NCBI GenBank assembly: GCA_903828025.1
Contig: CAIKKO010000076.1
Location: forward strand, 1 to 56,492
DNA from: an uncultured Sphingomonadales bacterium
Lineage (GTDB): Bacteria; Pseudomonadota; Alphaproteobacteria; Sphingomonadales; Sphingomonadaceae
Direction: 5' to 3'
Length of the DNA: 56,492 nucleotides
The translations under genes and the position numbers were made by a program. This document shows, piece after piece, positions 43,848 through 52,936 of this stretch. The notes under the pieces were generated by a model that ran no database searches, had not been told where the DNA came from, and saw only the letters and a list, made by a program, of their open reading frames with translations. The stretch's first letter is position 1; each line of letters opens with the position of its first letter.

Positions 43848-43980
43848 GGGCACGGTCCTTTCGCGGATAGAGGCGGCATGGCCTGCCCGGCAGACCGATC
43901 CCAGCGGTTCCTTTCCACGTCTACCATGACGGCGCAATGACCATGCTGCGCGGCGCGCCGACCCTTGTTTCAACGCGGCA

Positions 43981-44003
43981 TTCTATATACCACGAAATAT
44001 CGC
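43981..44003. promoter_or_regulatory. Possible ModE-like operator before modA
   Basis: A weak inverted arrangement of TATATA and ATAT(C)G half-sites ~20 bases before the modA start recalls molybdate-repressor sites. The match is partial and no ModE gene is seen here. Confidence 0.2.
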
Positions 44004-44019
44004 AACCGGGGGAACCGCC

Positions 44020-44799
44020 ATGGCCATATTGTACCGCGCGCTCGCCGCCGCGCTCGCCGTGCTGATGGGCGTTGCCCCGCAGCTCGCGCCCGCGCAAGCT
44101 CCGGCCCGTGGTCCGCTGGTGCTTGCGGCGGCCAGCCTGCAGGAATCGCTGAGTGCCGCCGCCGATGCCTGGACGCGCATGGGGCATGCCCGGCCGGTGC
44201 TCTCGTTCGCCGCGTCGTCGGCGCTGGCGCGGCAGATCGAGGCCAAGGCCCCCGCCGATCTGTTCGTTTCGGCCGATGAGGCGTGGATGGACTATCTGGC
44301 GCAGCGAAAGCTGATCGCGCCGGATTCGCGCGTGTCGTTCCTCACCAACCGGCTGGTGATCATTGCGCACGCCGCCAGCCGGGCGCGCTTCGATGTGAAG
44401 CCGGGCTTCGCGCTTGCGGCGGCGCTGGGGGGCGGGCGGCTTGCGCTGGCCGATCCCGATGCCGTGCCAGCCGGGCGCTATGCGCGCGAGGCGCTGACTG
44501 CGCTCAAGGTCTGGCCGGGCGTGCAGGGCAGTCTCGCCCGCGCCGAAAACGTGCGGGCGGCCTTGGCGCTGGTCGCGCGCGGGGCCGCGCCGCTCGGGAT
44601 CGTATATGCCACCGACGCGCGCGCCGAGCCCGCCGTGCGCGTGGCCGGATGGATTCCGGCGGCGGCACACGCGCCGATCACTTACCCGGTCGCCCGACTG
44701 GCTGCGGCGACCCATCCCGATGCCGAAGCCTTCCGCCGCTTCCTCATCTCCGCCGAAGCCAAGGCGATTTTCCGCCGCTTCAGCTTCGGAGCGCGGTAA
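44020..44799 (+). CDS. modA: Molybdate ABC transporter substrate-binding protein ModA
   Basis: 259 residues with a signal peptide (LAAALAVLMGVAPQLAPA). The ModA signature begins LVLAAASLQESLSAAADAW and continues with LSFAASSALARQIEAKAPADLFVSAD. The middle and late parts also fit: LALADPDAVPAGRYAREALT, ENVRAALALVARGAAPLGIVYATDA and FRRFLISAEAKAIFRRFSF. The protein captures molybdate (or tungstate) in the periplasm and hands it to ModB. The ATG follows GGGGGAACC. It is first of three tightly packed genes in the order modA-modB-modC. Confidence 0.95.
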   Translation: MAILYRALAAALAVLMGVAPQLAPAQAPARGPLVLAAASLQESLSAAADAWTRMGHARPVLSFAASSALARQIEAKAPADLFVSADEAWMDYLAQRKLIAPDSRVSFLTNRLVIIAHAASRARFDVKPGFALAAALGGGRLALADPDAVPAGRYAREALTALKVWPGVQGSLARAENVRAALALVARGAAPLGIVYATDARAEPAVRVAGWIPAAAHAPITYPVARLAAATHPDAEAFRRFLISAEAKAIFRRFSFGAR

Positions 44800-44804
44800 T
44801 TCGC

Positions 44805-45500
44805 ATGGGGCTTTCGGGCGAAGAGTGGGGCATTGTCGGGCTGTCGATCGAGGTCAGCCTCGCTGCCATTCTGGGCGCGCTGCCGATTGCCTTTGCGCTC
44901 GCCTGGGTGCTGGCGCGGCAGCGCTTTCCCGGCAAAGTGCTGCTCGACGCTGCGGTCCATCTTCCGCTGGTCCTGCCGCCCGTGGTGATCGGCTGGCTGT
45001 TGCTGCTCGCGTTCGCGCCGGATGGGCCTGGCGGCCGCGTGCTCGGGGCCTTGGGCATCAGCGTGTTGTTCCGCTGGACCGGCGCGGCGATTGCGGCCGC
45101 AGTCATGGCGCTGCCGCTGATGGTGCGCGCGATGCGCCTCTCGCTCGAAGCGGTGGACCCGCGGCTGGAGCAGGTGGCGCGCACGCTTGGGGCAGGGCCC
45201 TTGCGCACGTTCGCGACGATCACGCTGCCGCTGGCATCGCCCGGGGTGCTGGCGGGCGTGGTGCTTGGCTTTGCGCGATCACTCGGAGAATTCGGCGCGA
45301 CGATCACCTTTGTCTCAAACATCCCGGACGAGACGCGCACACTGCCATTGGCGATCTATGCCGCGCTGCAGATGCCCGGCGGAGATACAACGGTGTGGCG
45401 ACTGGCAGCGGTTTCGGTCGCGCTGTCGCTTGCAGCGCTGGTGAGTTCGGAAGCGCTGTCGCGCTCGGCCGGGCAGGGCAGGGGCGGCCATGTCCTTTGA
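44805..45500 (+). CDS. modB: Molybdate ABC transporter permease ModB
   Basis: 231 residues, the usual ModB length. Membrane segments include IVGLSIEVSLAAILGALPIAFALAWVL (first two turns), LPLVLPPVVIGWLLLLAF, AAIAAAVMALPLMVRAM and a final LAAVSVALSLAALV. The permease EAA-like loop is present as LEQVARTLGAGPLRTFATITLPLASPG, followed by GFARSLGEFGATITF, a ModB hallmark. It forms the inner-membrane channel. The frame is open far upstream inside modA, but the ATG at 44805, five bases after the modA stop, gives the expected N-terminus. Confidence 0.95.
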   Translation: MGLSGEEWGIVGLSIEVSLAAILGALPIAFALAWVLARQRFPGKVLLDAAVHLPLVLPPVVIGWLLLLAFAPDGPGGRVLGALGISVLFRWTGAAIAAAVMALPLMVRAMRLSLEAVDPRLEQVARTLGAGPLRTFATITLPLASPGVLAGVVLGFARSLGEFGATITFVSNIPDETRTLPLAIYAALQMPGGDTTVWRLAAVSVALSLAALVSSEALSRSAGQGRGGHVL

Positions 45501-46140
45501 GGTCGATGTCGCGCTGCGGCGGGGCCAGCGGGATATAGCCTGCCAGTTCGCGAGCCCCGGCGGAATTACCGCGCTGGTCGGGCCATCGGGTGTGGGCAAG
45601 TCTACCGTACTGGAAGCCATTGCCGGATTGCTGCGCCCGGAAACCGGGCGGATCGCTGTCGCCGGGACGGTCCTGTTTGATAGCGACGCCAAGACTGATC
45701 TCGCGCCCGAACGCCGCGCGTGCGGCATGGTGTTTCAGGACTTGCGCCTGTTTCCGCACCGCCGCGTGCGCGACAACCTGCTTTATGGCCACCGCCTGGC
45801 GCCGCCAGAGCGCCGCTGGCTCGGCCTTGAGGAGGCGTGTGCCTTCCTCGATATTGCGCCGCTGCTCGATCGCAGCCCGCGCACGCTTTCGGGGGGCGAA
45901 GCGCAGCGGGTGGCGATCGGTCGCGCGCTCCTGTCGGGCCCCCGCTTCCTCCTGATGGACGAGCCGCTGTCCTCGCTTGACGACGCGCGGCGCGAGGCGA
46001 TTTTCACCGTCATCGAGTGCATCCGCACCGAGCTCGCGCTGCCGATCCTGCTGGTCAGCCACGACCGCGCCGATGTTCTGCGGCTGGCCGATCATGTGGT
46101 CGAAATGACGGCCACGACGGGGCCCATGCACCAAACGTAG
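45490..46140 (+). CDS. modC: Molybdate ABC transporter ATPase ModC, short form
   Basis: 216 residues. The motifs are Walker A GPSGVGKST, Q-loop GMVFQDLRLFPH, signature LSGGEAQRVAIGRAL, Walker B FLLMDEPLSSLD and His switch LLVSHDRADV. It stops right after the nucleotide-binding domain (EMTATTGPMHQT), so the C-terminal TOBE/MOP domain of E. coli-type ModC, which binds molybdate and gives trans-inhibition, is missing. It overlaps modB by 11 bases. It powers uptake of molybdate by ModB; the short form suggests that feedback is handled elsewhere or is absent. Confidence 0.92.
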   Translation: MSFEVDVALRRGQRDIACQFASPGGITALVGPSGVGKSTVLEAIAGLLRPETGRIAVAGTVLFDSDAKTDLAPERRACGMVFQDLRLFPHRRVRDNLLYGHRLAPPERRWLGLEEACAFLDIAPLLDRSPRTLSGGEAQRVAIGRALLSGPRFLLMDEPLSSLDDARREAIFTVIECIRTELALPILLVSHDRADVLRLADHVVEMTATTGPMHQT

Positions 46141-46252
46141 AGCGTGCGGCCCCGTTGTACCGATACGGTTTGGCAGCGCCTTTTGCGGCTAAGCAACGCG
46201 GCCCAACGGGATTTTGGCCCAAACGCTTCAGCCGCTGCTTTGCCGGGCGAAT

Positions 46253-47413
46253 TCAGGCGATAATCATGAAATCGCTGAACAGCATGCTTTCATGGGCACC
46301 CAAATGAACTTGCGCGAATTCAACCGCAGCGTGGTGCCCCACGCCATCGGGATCATAGAACAATTGGCCGGTGGACGTATTGTAAATGATATGCTGATCG
46401 GCGGTTTTGGCGGCCTTGGCTCCGGGCGCAGCGTAAAATTCACTCGCAGTGACTCGGCCGAGATGGTCAAACCCGCTGAACACGGCCTGCGACAGGTTGA
46501 TCTTATCGCCATCGCTATGCGAAAAATCGGTAATGAGATCATAGTTGTCGAGCGAATTGGGCACTGTCGAAAACACGAATTTGTCCGCGCCCGATCCACC
46601 CGTCAATGTATCGCGCCCCAGGCCGCCATCCAAAGTATCATTGCCTGCCATGCCATCGAGCACGTTTCGCGCGCTGTTGCCGGTCATCACATTATTGAGG
46701 GCATTCCCGGTTCCGTTGGTCGAATACAGACCTGTCAAAACCAGATTTTCGACATTGGGAGAGAGCGTGAAATCGACCGATGCATCGACTTCATCGGTGC
46801 CCCCATTGCGCACATCGAGGACCCGGTCCTTGAGATTGTCGACGATGTAAACGTCGTTGCCCCGGCCCCCTTGCATGATATCCGCGCCGAAGCCGCCATC
46901 CAGAACATCGTTACCGTCGCCGCCCAGCAGCTTGTCTTGTCCGCTCCCGCCGAACAGTTTGTCGTCTCCGATTCCGCCGAAAAGGCTATCATCGCCCGCG
47001 CCGCCGTAGAGCGTATCATTGCCGCCGCGGCCGTTCAGAAAATCATTCGCTGAACTGCCGGTGATCACGTTATCAAGGCTGTTGCCCGCACCGGAATGAT
47101 GCACTGAATCCAGAAATGTCAGGTTCTCGACATTCACTGGCAAAGTCATGGATTTCAATTTGGTCTCGATGGTGTCTATTCCACCGTTCGCAAGTTCGAT
47201 GACTTTGTCGGACAGGTTGTCAACGATATAGGTATCGTTGCCATCTCCGCCGTACATCGTGTCTTTGCCCAAGCCGCCGTCAAGATAGTCATCGCCGCCG
47301 AGGCCTTTGAGCGTATCATTGCCAGCGTAACCGAAAAGCGCATCGCCGCCGCTCGTGCCGGTCAAAACATCCTGGCTGGCAGTGCCGTTGATCCGGTTAG
47401 GGGGCAAGGTCAC
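46253..47413 (-). CDS. Second RTX-type calcium-binding protein, likely type I secretion substrate
   Basis: 386 residues with no Sec signal. It is composed of RTX blocks from residue ~15 (GGDALFGYAGNDTLKGLGG; GGGGNDTLYGG-type repeats around 130-190; GGLGRDTLTGG near 270) separated by two VxDNLxDxVxxxxNGGxDxxxxxxx spacers (DNLSDKVIELANGG and DNLKDRVLDVRNGG). These spacers and the VENLxL strands are common in large RTX exoproteins. The C-terminus has TDFSHSDGDKINL, a DPDGVG segment (FYDPDGVG) and ends FSDFMIIA, fitting an uncleaved type I signal. Start is GTG at 47413 with AAAGGA in front. It lies near the type I exporter genes. No catalytic domain is seen; it may act as a calcium-stabilised surface or matrix protein. 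Confidence 0.9.
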   Translation of the reverse strand: MTLPPNRINGTASQDVLTGTSGGDALFGYAGNDTLKGLGGDDYLDGGLGKDTMYGGDGNDTYIVDNLSDKVIELANGGIDTIETKLKSMTLPVNVENLTFLDSVHHSGAGNSLDNVITGSSANDFLNGRGGNDTLYGGAGDDSLFGGIGDDKLFGGSGQDKLLGGDGNDVLDGGFGADIMQGGRGNDVYIVDNLKDRVLDVRNGGTDEVDASVDFTLSPNVENLVLTGLYSTNGTGNALNNVMTGNSARNVLDGMAGNDTLDGGLGRDTLTGGSGADKFVFSTVPNSLDNYDLITDFSHSDGDKINLSQAVFSGFDHLGRVTASEFYAAPGAKAAKTADQHIIYNTSTGQLFYDPDGVGHHAAVEFAQVHLGAHESMLFSDFMIIA

Positions 47414-47707
47414 GCGAAAATCCTTTGCGTTGAACTGCGATCATGGAAGCAACCGGGAACACCAGACCGCGGCGTTGGTTCGCCATTGGGGCAAGGTCCC
47501 CCGAGCCAAAACGGAGCGCAGAGTGTCTTGTCATCCGGTTGCCGCCATTTTGTTTCAGGACGACTACACCCGTGCAGGCGTTTGCATCGCGCAGGCACCA
47601 AGCCGGGACTCGCGCGCCAACACAGTTGTGCGGGCAAGGGGCGGTGCGTGATCGGCAAAGGCCCGTATTGGCATAGGCCCGCTGCCCTGCGCTCTCGCTG
47701 GCCGCCC

Positions 47708-49690
47708 TCAAATTTCCAGTTGGCTGCCGAGCTCGATCACGCGGTTGGTGGGCAGGCGGAAGAACACCATCGCGCTTTCCGCGTTGCGCACCATCCATGC
47801 GAAGATCTTCTCGCGCCAGATCGCCATGCCCGGGCGTTTGGAGGCGATCAGCGTCTGGCGGGCGAGGAAATAGCTCGTTTCCATCGGCTTGAACGGGCCG
47901 CCCGCGCGCGTCTCCGCTTCCAGTTCGGCGGGGATGTTGGCTTCGTCCATAAAGCCGATGCGGATGATCATGCGGTAGAAGCCAAAGCCCATGTCTTCCA
48001 CTTCGCGGCGTCTGGCGGGGGGCACGTGCGGCACGTTCTGGGTCTCCACCGTCAGGATCACGACCCGGTCATGCAGAATGTGATTGTGCTTGAGGTTGTG
48101 CAGCAGCGCGGGCGGAATACCCTCCGCGCTGGAGGAGAGGAACACCGAAGTGCCGGCCACCCGGCGCACCTTCTGCGCGACGGATTTGAGGAACACGTCG
48201 AACGGCATCGAATCCTCGGCCAGCCGCTCCCGCAAGATGCGGCGGCCGGTGGCCCAGGTCGTCAACATGGTGAAGGCAATCGCCGCCACCAGCAGCGGGA
48301 ACCAGCCGCCGTCGGGAATTTTGGTCATGTTCGAGGCGAAGTATGCGCCGTCCACCAGCAGGAACAGGCCGGTGAAGAACCCGGCGACAAGCGGCGGCCA
48401 CTTCCACACGATGAACGCCAGCACCCCGAACATGCACGCGGTGATGAACATCGTGCCCGTCACCGCGATGCCATAGGCCGAGGCGAGATTGCCCGAAGTG
48501 CGGAAGCCCAGCACGAGCAGCACGACGAGCACGAGCAGCGCCCAGTTGACCAGCGGCACATAGATCTGCCCCGCCGCGCTCGCGCTGGTGTGGCGGATGC
48601 GGATGCGCGGCAGATAGCCCAGCTGCACCGCCTGCTGCGAAACCGAAAACGCGCCCGAAATCACTGCCTGGCTGGCAATGATCGTCGCCATCGTGGCGAG
48701 CAGCACCAGCGGCAGGCGCAGACTTTCGGGGGCGAGCAGGAAGAACGGATTTTCGACCGTTTCCGGATGGCGCAGCATCATTGCCGACTGGCCGAGATAA
48801 TTGAGCAGCAGGCACGGGAAGGCGATCCACAGCCAGGCCACGGTAATCGCGCGGCGGCCGAAATGGCCCATGTCGGCATAGAGCGCCTCGGCCCCCGTCA
48901 CCGCCAGTACGATCGAGCCCAGCGCGAGGAACGCGAGCATGGGATCAATCATGAAGAACCGGACCGCATAGAGCGGGTTGATCGCCGCGAGAATCTCGGG
49001 CGCCTGCAGGATCCCGGTGACGCCCAGCGTGGCGATCACGAGGAAGTAGAACACCATGACCGGGCCAAACAACTTGCCCACCGCCGCCGTGCCGCGCGCC
49101 TGGATCGCGAACAATCCGATCAGGATCGCGATCGAGATCGGCAGCACCAGCGCCTCGAACCCGGGGTGGACCACGGTCAGCCCCTCGACCGCCGAGAGCA
49201 CCGACACCGCCGGTGTGATGATCGCATCGCCGAAGAACAACGCCGTCGCCGTCAGGCCGAGCATGACCATCGCATACATCCAGCGCTCGTCGTTCATGCA
49301 GCGGCCGACCAGCGCCAGCAGCGCGAGGCTGCCACCTTCGCCCTTGTTGTCGGCGCGCAGGATCATGAAGACATATTTGAGCGTGACGACGACCATCATC
49401 GTCCAGAACACAAGGCTGAGCACCCCGAAGATATGCTCATGGTCCACCCGGAGCGGGTGGTGGCCGATGAAGCTTTCCTTGAGCGAATAGAGCGGCGACG
49501 TACCGATATCGCCAAACACCACGCCAATGGCGCCCATCGCCAGCTTGGCAAGACTTTCCTTGGGGTGGTGATCGTGGCCAGCAGGATCGGGGCCAGCAGG
49601 ATCGTGAACAGCTTCGCCGACGGCGGTTTCGACCGCAGCGGTTTCGGCGAGCGGGACGGGAGGTTCACCCTGAGTCGAGTTCATGTCCAT
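47708..49690 (-). CDS. kup: Kup-family low-affinity potassium transporter
   Basis: 660 residues. A His/Pro-rich cytoplasmic N-terminus precedes the family signature AIGVVFGDIGTSPLYSLKESF. About twelve membrane segments follow (for example VLSLVFWTMMVVVTLKYVFMI, MLGLTATALFFGDAIITPAVSVLSAVEG and FFLVIATLGVTGI-type stretches). The ~180-residue soluble C-terminal domain ends NRVIELGSQLEI, the usual Kup ending. It imports K+ with protons, which matters mainly at low pH or osmotic stress. The gene is monocistronic on the minus strand, between the second RTX gene and tolC, and has no evident tie to secretion. Confidence 0.95.
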   Translation of the reverse strand: MDMNSTQGEPPVPLAETAAVETAVGEAVHDPAGPDPAGHDHHPKESLAKLAMGAIGVVFGDIGTSPLYSLKESFIGHHPLRVDHEHIFGVLSLVFWTMMVVVTLKYVFMILRADNKGEGGSLALLALVGRCMNDERWMYAMVMLGLTATALFFGDAIITPAVSVLSAVEGLTVVHPGFEALVLPISIAILIGLFAIQARGTAAVGKLFGPVMVFYFLVIATLGVTGILQAPEILAAINPLYAVRFFMIDPMLAFLALGSIVLAVTGAEALYADMGHFGRRAITVAWLWIAFPCLLLNYLGQSAMMLRHPETVENPFFLLAPESLRLPLVLLATMATIIASQAVISGAFSVSQQAVQLGYLPRIRIRHTSASAAGQIYVPLVNWALLVLVVLLVLGFRTSGNLASAYGIAVTGTMFITACMFGVLAFIVWKWPPLVAGFFTGLFLLVDGAYFASNMTKIPDGGWFPLLVAAIAFTMLTTWATGRRILRERLAEDSMPFDVFLKSVAQKVRRVAGTSVFLSSSAEGIPPALLHNLKHNHILHDRVVILTVETQNVPHVPPARRREVEDMGFGFYRMIIRIGFMDEANIPAELEAETRAGGPFKPMETSYFLARQTLIASKRPGMAIWREKIFAWMVRNAESAMVFFRLPTNRVIELGSQLEI

Positions 49691-49774
49691 CGCCGCGCGG
49701 CTACTCCTGCTGCTTCGCGGTTGCGAGAACTATTTTGACGCGACTCGCAGCCCAGGGGGGCAGCCGCGCAGATT

Positions 49775-51580
49775 TTACTTCGGCGGTGAGGGACTGGCTG
49801 GAGTTGAAGCCGGGGCGGGGGGCGCGGGGCTAGGGGCGGCCAGCGTCTCCGCAGGCTGGATTATGATCGGTACGGCCGTGCGTTTGCCCGCCGGATCGCG
49901 CACGGCGCGTGCGCGCGTGCCGCCCAGCAATGGCGCACTATCCAGCGCGCGCAGGATCGGCGTCGCGATCGGGATGTCGCCGTTGTGGCGGACTTTGCGC
50001 CAATGCTGCTCCGGATCGTAGCGCGCATTGTCGGGCATGAGCCAAGATTGTTCGAGCGCACCGGCGGCTGCCAGCACGCGCGCCTTGGCGATATAGGCAT
50101 TGGCGATCGCGGTGTTCGAATTGCTGCGCGCCACCAGCAGTTCGCGCGCCAGATCGAGCACGTCGAGCGTGGTGATGAGCCCCGCGCGCTGCTGCAGGAT
50201 CGCGCCTTCGTACGCCTGGCGGGCAGAGGCCTCGGCGTCGCGGTAGCTGGCGATGCCTGCCTGCTGCGCTTGCCAATCGTTCCACGAGGAGGCCAGCGTC
50301 GCGCGGTTTTCCCGCAGCGAGGCATCGAGCAGCCGCCAGTCTGCATCGTTGGCGGCCAACGCATCGCCAATGCGCGCGTCACGCAAGCCGCTTTCGAAGA
50401 TCGGCCCGCTGATGATGAACTGGCCGCGCACCTCCTTGGTGCGCAGCGCGTTGCTATAAGCGCTTTGCGTGCCGTAGTTCGCGCTGCCCTGAAAATCGAC
50501 GCGCGGCATGAGATCGGCTCGGGCCGCCGCCACGCTGGAGCGCGAGACCTTCTCGCGTGCTTGGGCTGCCAGGATGACCGGGCTGTGCAGCTCGGCATAA
50601 GCATAGGCTTCTTCCAGCTGGCGCACGGGCAATTGGAGCGGATTCGGCTGCACCAGATCGCCAGCGGGCACGCCGACCATGCGCAGGAACGAGGCTTCGC
50701 TCGAGGCGGCATCACGCTGCGCCGAATAGACTTGCGCGCGGCCGAGCGCAGCGCGGGTCTCGACTTGCTGCACGTCGGTCGCGGTCACTTCGTGCACCGT
50801 GAGCCGGGTGCGGTTGTCGGTCAGCTGGCGTTCCAGAGCCGCAAGGTTGTCTTTGGCGATGACCACCGAGGCGCGGTCGCGCAGCACGCCGATATAGGCG
50901 GTGATCGCGTCCAGCAGCGCCTGCTGTTCGGTCGAACGCAGCACCTGCCGCTGAAATTCGAGCTGCGCGGCTGCGTTGCGCACTTGCGTGGCGTTGCGCC
51001 CGAAGGTGAACAGCGGCTGGGTGAGGATCGCCGATGCGGTCGAGGTCCAGCCCGAAAGGTGGATCGAGTGGCCGCGGCGCTGCTCGAAGCTGTCGCGCTG
51101 CCAGGTATCGGTCAGGCTGTAGTTGATCTTGGGCCCGAAGTTGGCGCGGGCCTCGACAATGCGGAAATCGTAGCTCTTCACCGTGGAGCGCTGTGCCAGC
51201 AGCGTGGGCGAGGTCCAGTACGCCAGGCGCAGCGCGTCGGTCAGCGAGGTGACCGGCTTGCCCTCTGCGGCCAGCGCGACGACATCGGACGGTGTTTCAG
51301 CGGGCAGTTCGGGGCGCACGGCGATGCGCCCACTCTCCGGATCGGCCTGATCACTGGCAGCATTGGCCGCATCGCCGGGGTCGCGCGCGCTGTCCGGATC
51401 ATCTGTGCCATACCCGCCGACCTGCGCTTCGGGAGCTGGAGGGCCTTGGACAGGGGCCGTCGCGGGTGCCGTCGCGGGTGCCGGAGGAGGCCCAACTTGC
51501 GCGGCGGCGGGCGCGAGCGCGGCCACCATGGCGATAGCGGTGAGCGAGGTGGCCATGAAGGTCGACGTGGGCGTGGGCAT
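49775..51580 (-). CDS. tolC: TolC-family outer-membrane channel of the type I secretion system
   Basis: 601 residues, with a signal peptide (ATSLTAIAMVAALAPAAAQ) and a Pro/Ala-rich N-terminal extension of ~70 residues before the usual helical repeats. Two OEP repeats are visible: one starting VTSLTDALRLAYWTSPTLLAQRS, the other around EEAYAYAELHSPVILAAQ. TolC-type strands carry SLTDTWQRDSF and GPIFESGLRDARI. A Pro-rich tail ends PASTPASPSPPK. It forms the trimeric exit duct for the HlyD/ABC pair. It lies 10 bases after the hlyD-like stop, third in the ABC-HlyD-TolC operon. Confidence 0.93.
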   Translation of the reverse strand: MPTPTSTFMATSLTAIAMVAALAPAAAQVGPPPAPATAPATAPVQGPPAPEAQVGGYGTDDPDSARDPGDAANAASDQADPESGRIAVRPELPAETPSDVVALAAEGKPVTSLTDALRLAYWTSPTLLAQRSTVKSYDFRIVEARANFGPKINYSLTDTWQRDSFEQRRGHSIHLSGWTSTASAILTQPLFTFGRNATQVRNAAAQLEFQRQVLRSTEQQALLDAITAYIGVLRDRASVVIAKDNLAALERQLTDNRTRLTVHEVTATDVQQVETRAALGRAQVYSAQRDAASSEASFLRMVGVPAGDLVQPNPLQLPVRQLEEAYAYAELHSPVILAAQAREKVSRSSVAAARADLMPRVDFQGSANYGTQSAYSNALRTKEVRGQFIISGPIFESGLRDARIGDALAANDADWRLLDASLRENRATLASSWNDWQAQQAGIASYRDAEASARQAYEGAILQQRAGLITTLDVLDLARELLVARSNSNTAIANAYIAKARVLAAAGALEQSWLMPDNARYDPEQHWRKVRHNGDIPIATPILRALDSAPLLGGTRARAVRDPAGKRTAVPIIIQPAETLAAPSPAPPAPASTPASPSPPK

Positions 51581-51590
51581 CGCGGTCAGC

Positions 51591-52934
51591 TCAATTGTCG
51601 CGGAACGAACGCATGAACTGGTCCATCAGCGGCTTGGTCACGTAGGAGAGCAGCGAGCGTTCGCCCGTCTCGATATAGACTTCCGCTGGCATGCCGCTGC
51701 GCAGTTCGAGGCCCTCCTTCTTCACCGAAGCCTGATCGACTTCGACCCGGGCCATATAGAAAGCCTGCTTGGAGTCCGGATTTTCGCTGCGGTCGGTCGC
51801 GATATACGTGACTTTGCCGATGATTTCCGGCGTCGTCGGGCGGTTGAACGAGGTGAACCGCACCCGGGCGGTCTGGCCCTTGGTCACCTGATCAATGTCG
51901 GACGGGCTGATCATCGCCTCGACCACCATGACATCGCGGTCAGGCACGATCTCCATGATCGGTTCGGCCGGGCGGACCACATCGCCGATCGCCGAAAATG
52001 CGATCTTCTCGATCACACCGGTATAGGGTGCATGGATCTCGCTGCGGTCCTGCTGGTCGGCGGCGCTCACGCTGCGCAGCTGCTGCTGGTTGAGCGCGGT
52101 GTTGACTTGCGCAAGGTCGGTCCCTGCCTGCACGCGCCGGGTCTGGCTCAGCTGGATTGATTGCTCCTCCGCCTCGGTAATCTTGGCGCGGGCCTGCGCG
52201 ATCTGCGCCTCCAGCGAACCGACATTGCCTTCAAGATCGACCGCGGTCCGCTCCAGCTGGTTGAGCCGGTTGATCGTGACGAGCTGCTTGTCCCACAAGT
52301 CCTTGACGCCCTGCCGTTCGGGCTCGATCAGCTTGCGCTGCTGCTTGAGCGCGGCGATCTGGGACTGGAAGCCGACGATTTCCTCGTTGTACTGGTTGAC
52401 CCGCGCGGCGAGCTGGGCGCGCAGCCCGGCTTCCTCGGTCTGGCGGATGGAAAACAGCCGCGCTTCGTCCGCCATTGCCTTTTGGGCGCTGGGGTTGGCC
52501 GAATGGGTCAGTTCCGCCGGGAACACGATCTGGCCCGAGCCGAGCCGCTCTGCCTCAAGCCGTGCGCGCTGAGCCAGCAATTGCTCGACCGTCAGGTTCG
52601 AATACGTTGCGTCCGCGCCGGTGACCCGATCATCGAGCCGCATCAGCAACTGGCCCTGCGTCACATGCTCGCCGTTGCGGACGTAGATGGCCTTGATCAC
52701 GCCGCCGGTGGGGTGGGCAATGCGCTTGACGCGCGATTCGACCCCGACCGAGCCGCCGCCGATCACTGCGCCGCCCATCGGAATGACCGCGGCAAGAACG
52801 AACAGCACCAGCAGCAGCCCGCCCACCGTGAGCAGCAGCCGTTTGAGCAGCCACGGCGCCTTGGCCTTGTCGCCGCCTTCCTCGCCAAATACCGGCAGCA
52901 GCTGGCGTGCGGGATCGGGAATGTTCATCGGCAT
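51591..52934 (-). CDS. Type I secretion membrane-fusion protein (HlyD/PrtE family)
   Basis: 447 residues from the ATG at 52934, three bases after the ABC gene stop; the frame continues upstream only as an antisense-like Arg-rich stretch. There is one membrane helix (LLLTVGGLLLVLFVLAAVIPMGG), a lipoyl-like half motif (GVIKAIYVRNGEHVTQGQLLMRLDD), long coiled coils (residues ~100-290), the second lipoyl half (SEIHAPYTGVIEKIAFSAIGDVVRPAEPIMEIVP) and a beta-barrel domain (ARVRFTSFNRP). It ends SLLSYVTKPLMDQFMRSFRDN, the common HlyD-family ending. It bridges the inner-membrane ABC transporter and TolC. Confidence 0.93.
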   Translation of the reverse strand: MPMNIPDPARQLLPVFGEEGGDKAKAPWLLKRLLLTVGGLLLVLFVLAAVIPMGGAVIGGGSVGVESRVKRIAHPTGGVIKAIYVRNGEHVTQGQLLMRLDDRVTGADATYSNLTVEQLLAQRARLEAERLGSGQIVFPAELTHSANPSAQKAMADEARLFSIRQTEEAGLRAQLAARVNQYNEEIVGFQSQIAALKQQRKLIEPERQGVKDLWDKQLVTINRLNQLERTAVDLEGNVGSLEAQIAQARAKITEAEEQSIQLSQTRRVQAGTDLAQVNTALNQQQLRSVSAADQQDRSEIHAPYTGVIEKIAFSAIGDVVRPAEPIMEIVPDRDVMVVEAMISPSDIDQVTKGQTARVRFTSFNRPTTPEIIGKVTYIATDRSENPDSKQAFYMARVEVDQASVKKEGLELRSGMPAEVYIETGERSLLSYVTKPLMDQFMRSFRDN

Positions 52935-52936
52935 GT

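Noticed and set aside
47414..47707. Small gene between the second RTX gene and kup
   Set aside because: Open frames here are Arg/Cys-rich, overlap real genes and have no supporting start site; I see no gene in this 294-base gap.
47486..49738. 750-residue open frame antisense to kup
   Set aside because: Its composition (His/Arg/Gln/Asp/Glu) is the usual reverse-strand image of a membrane protein; kup is certain.
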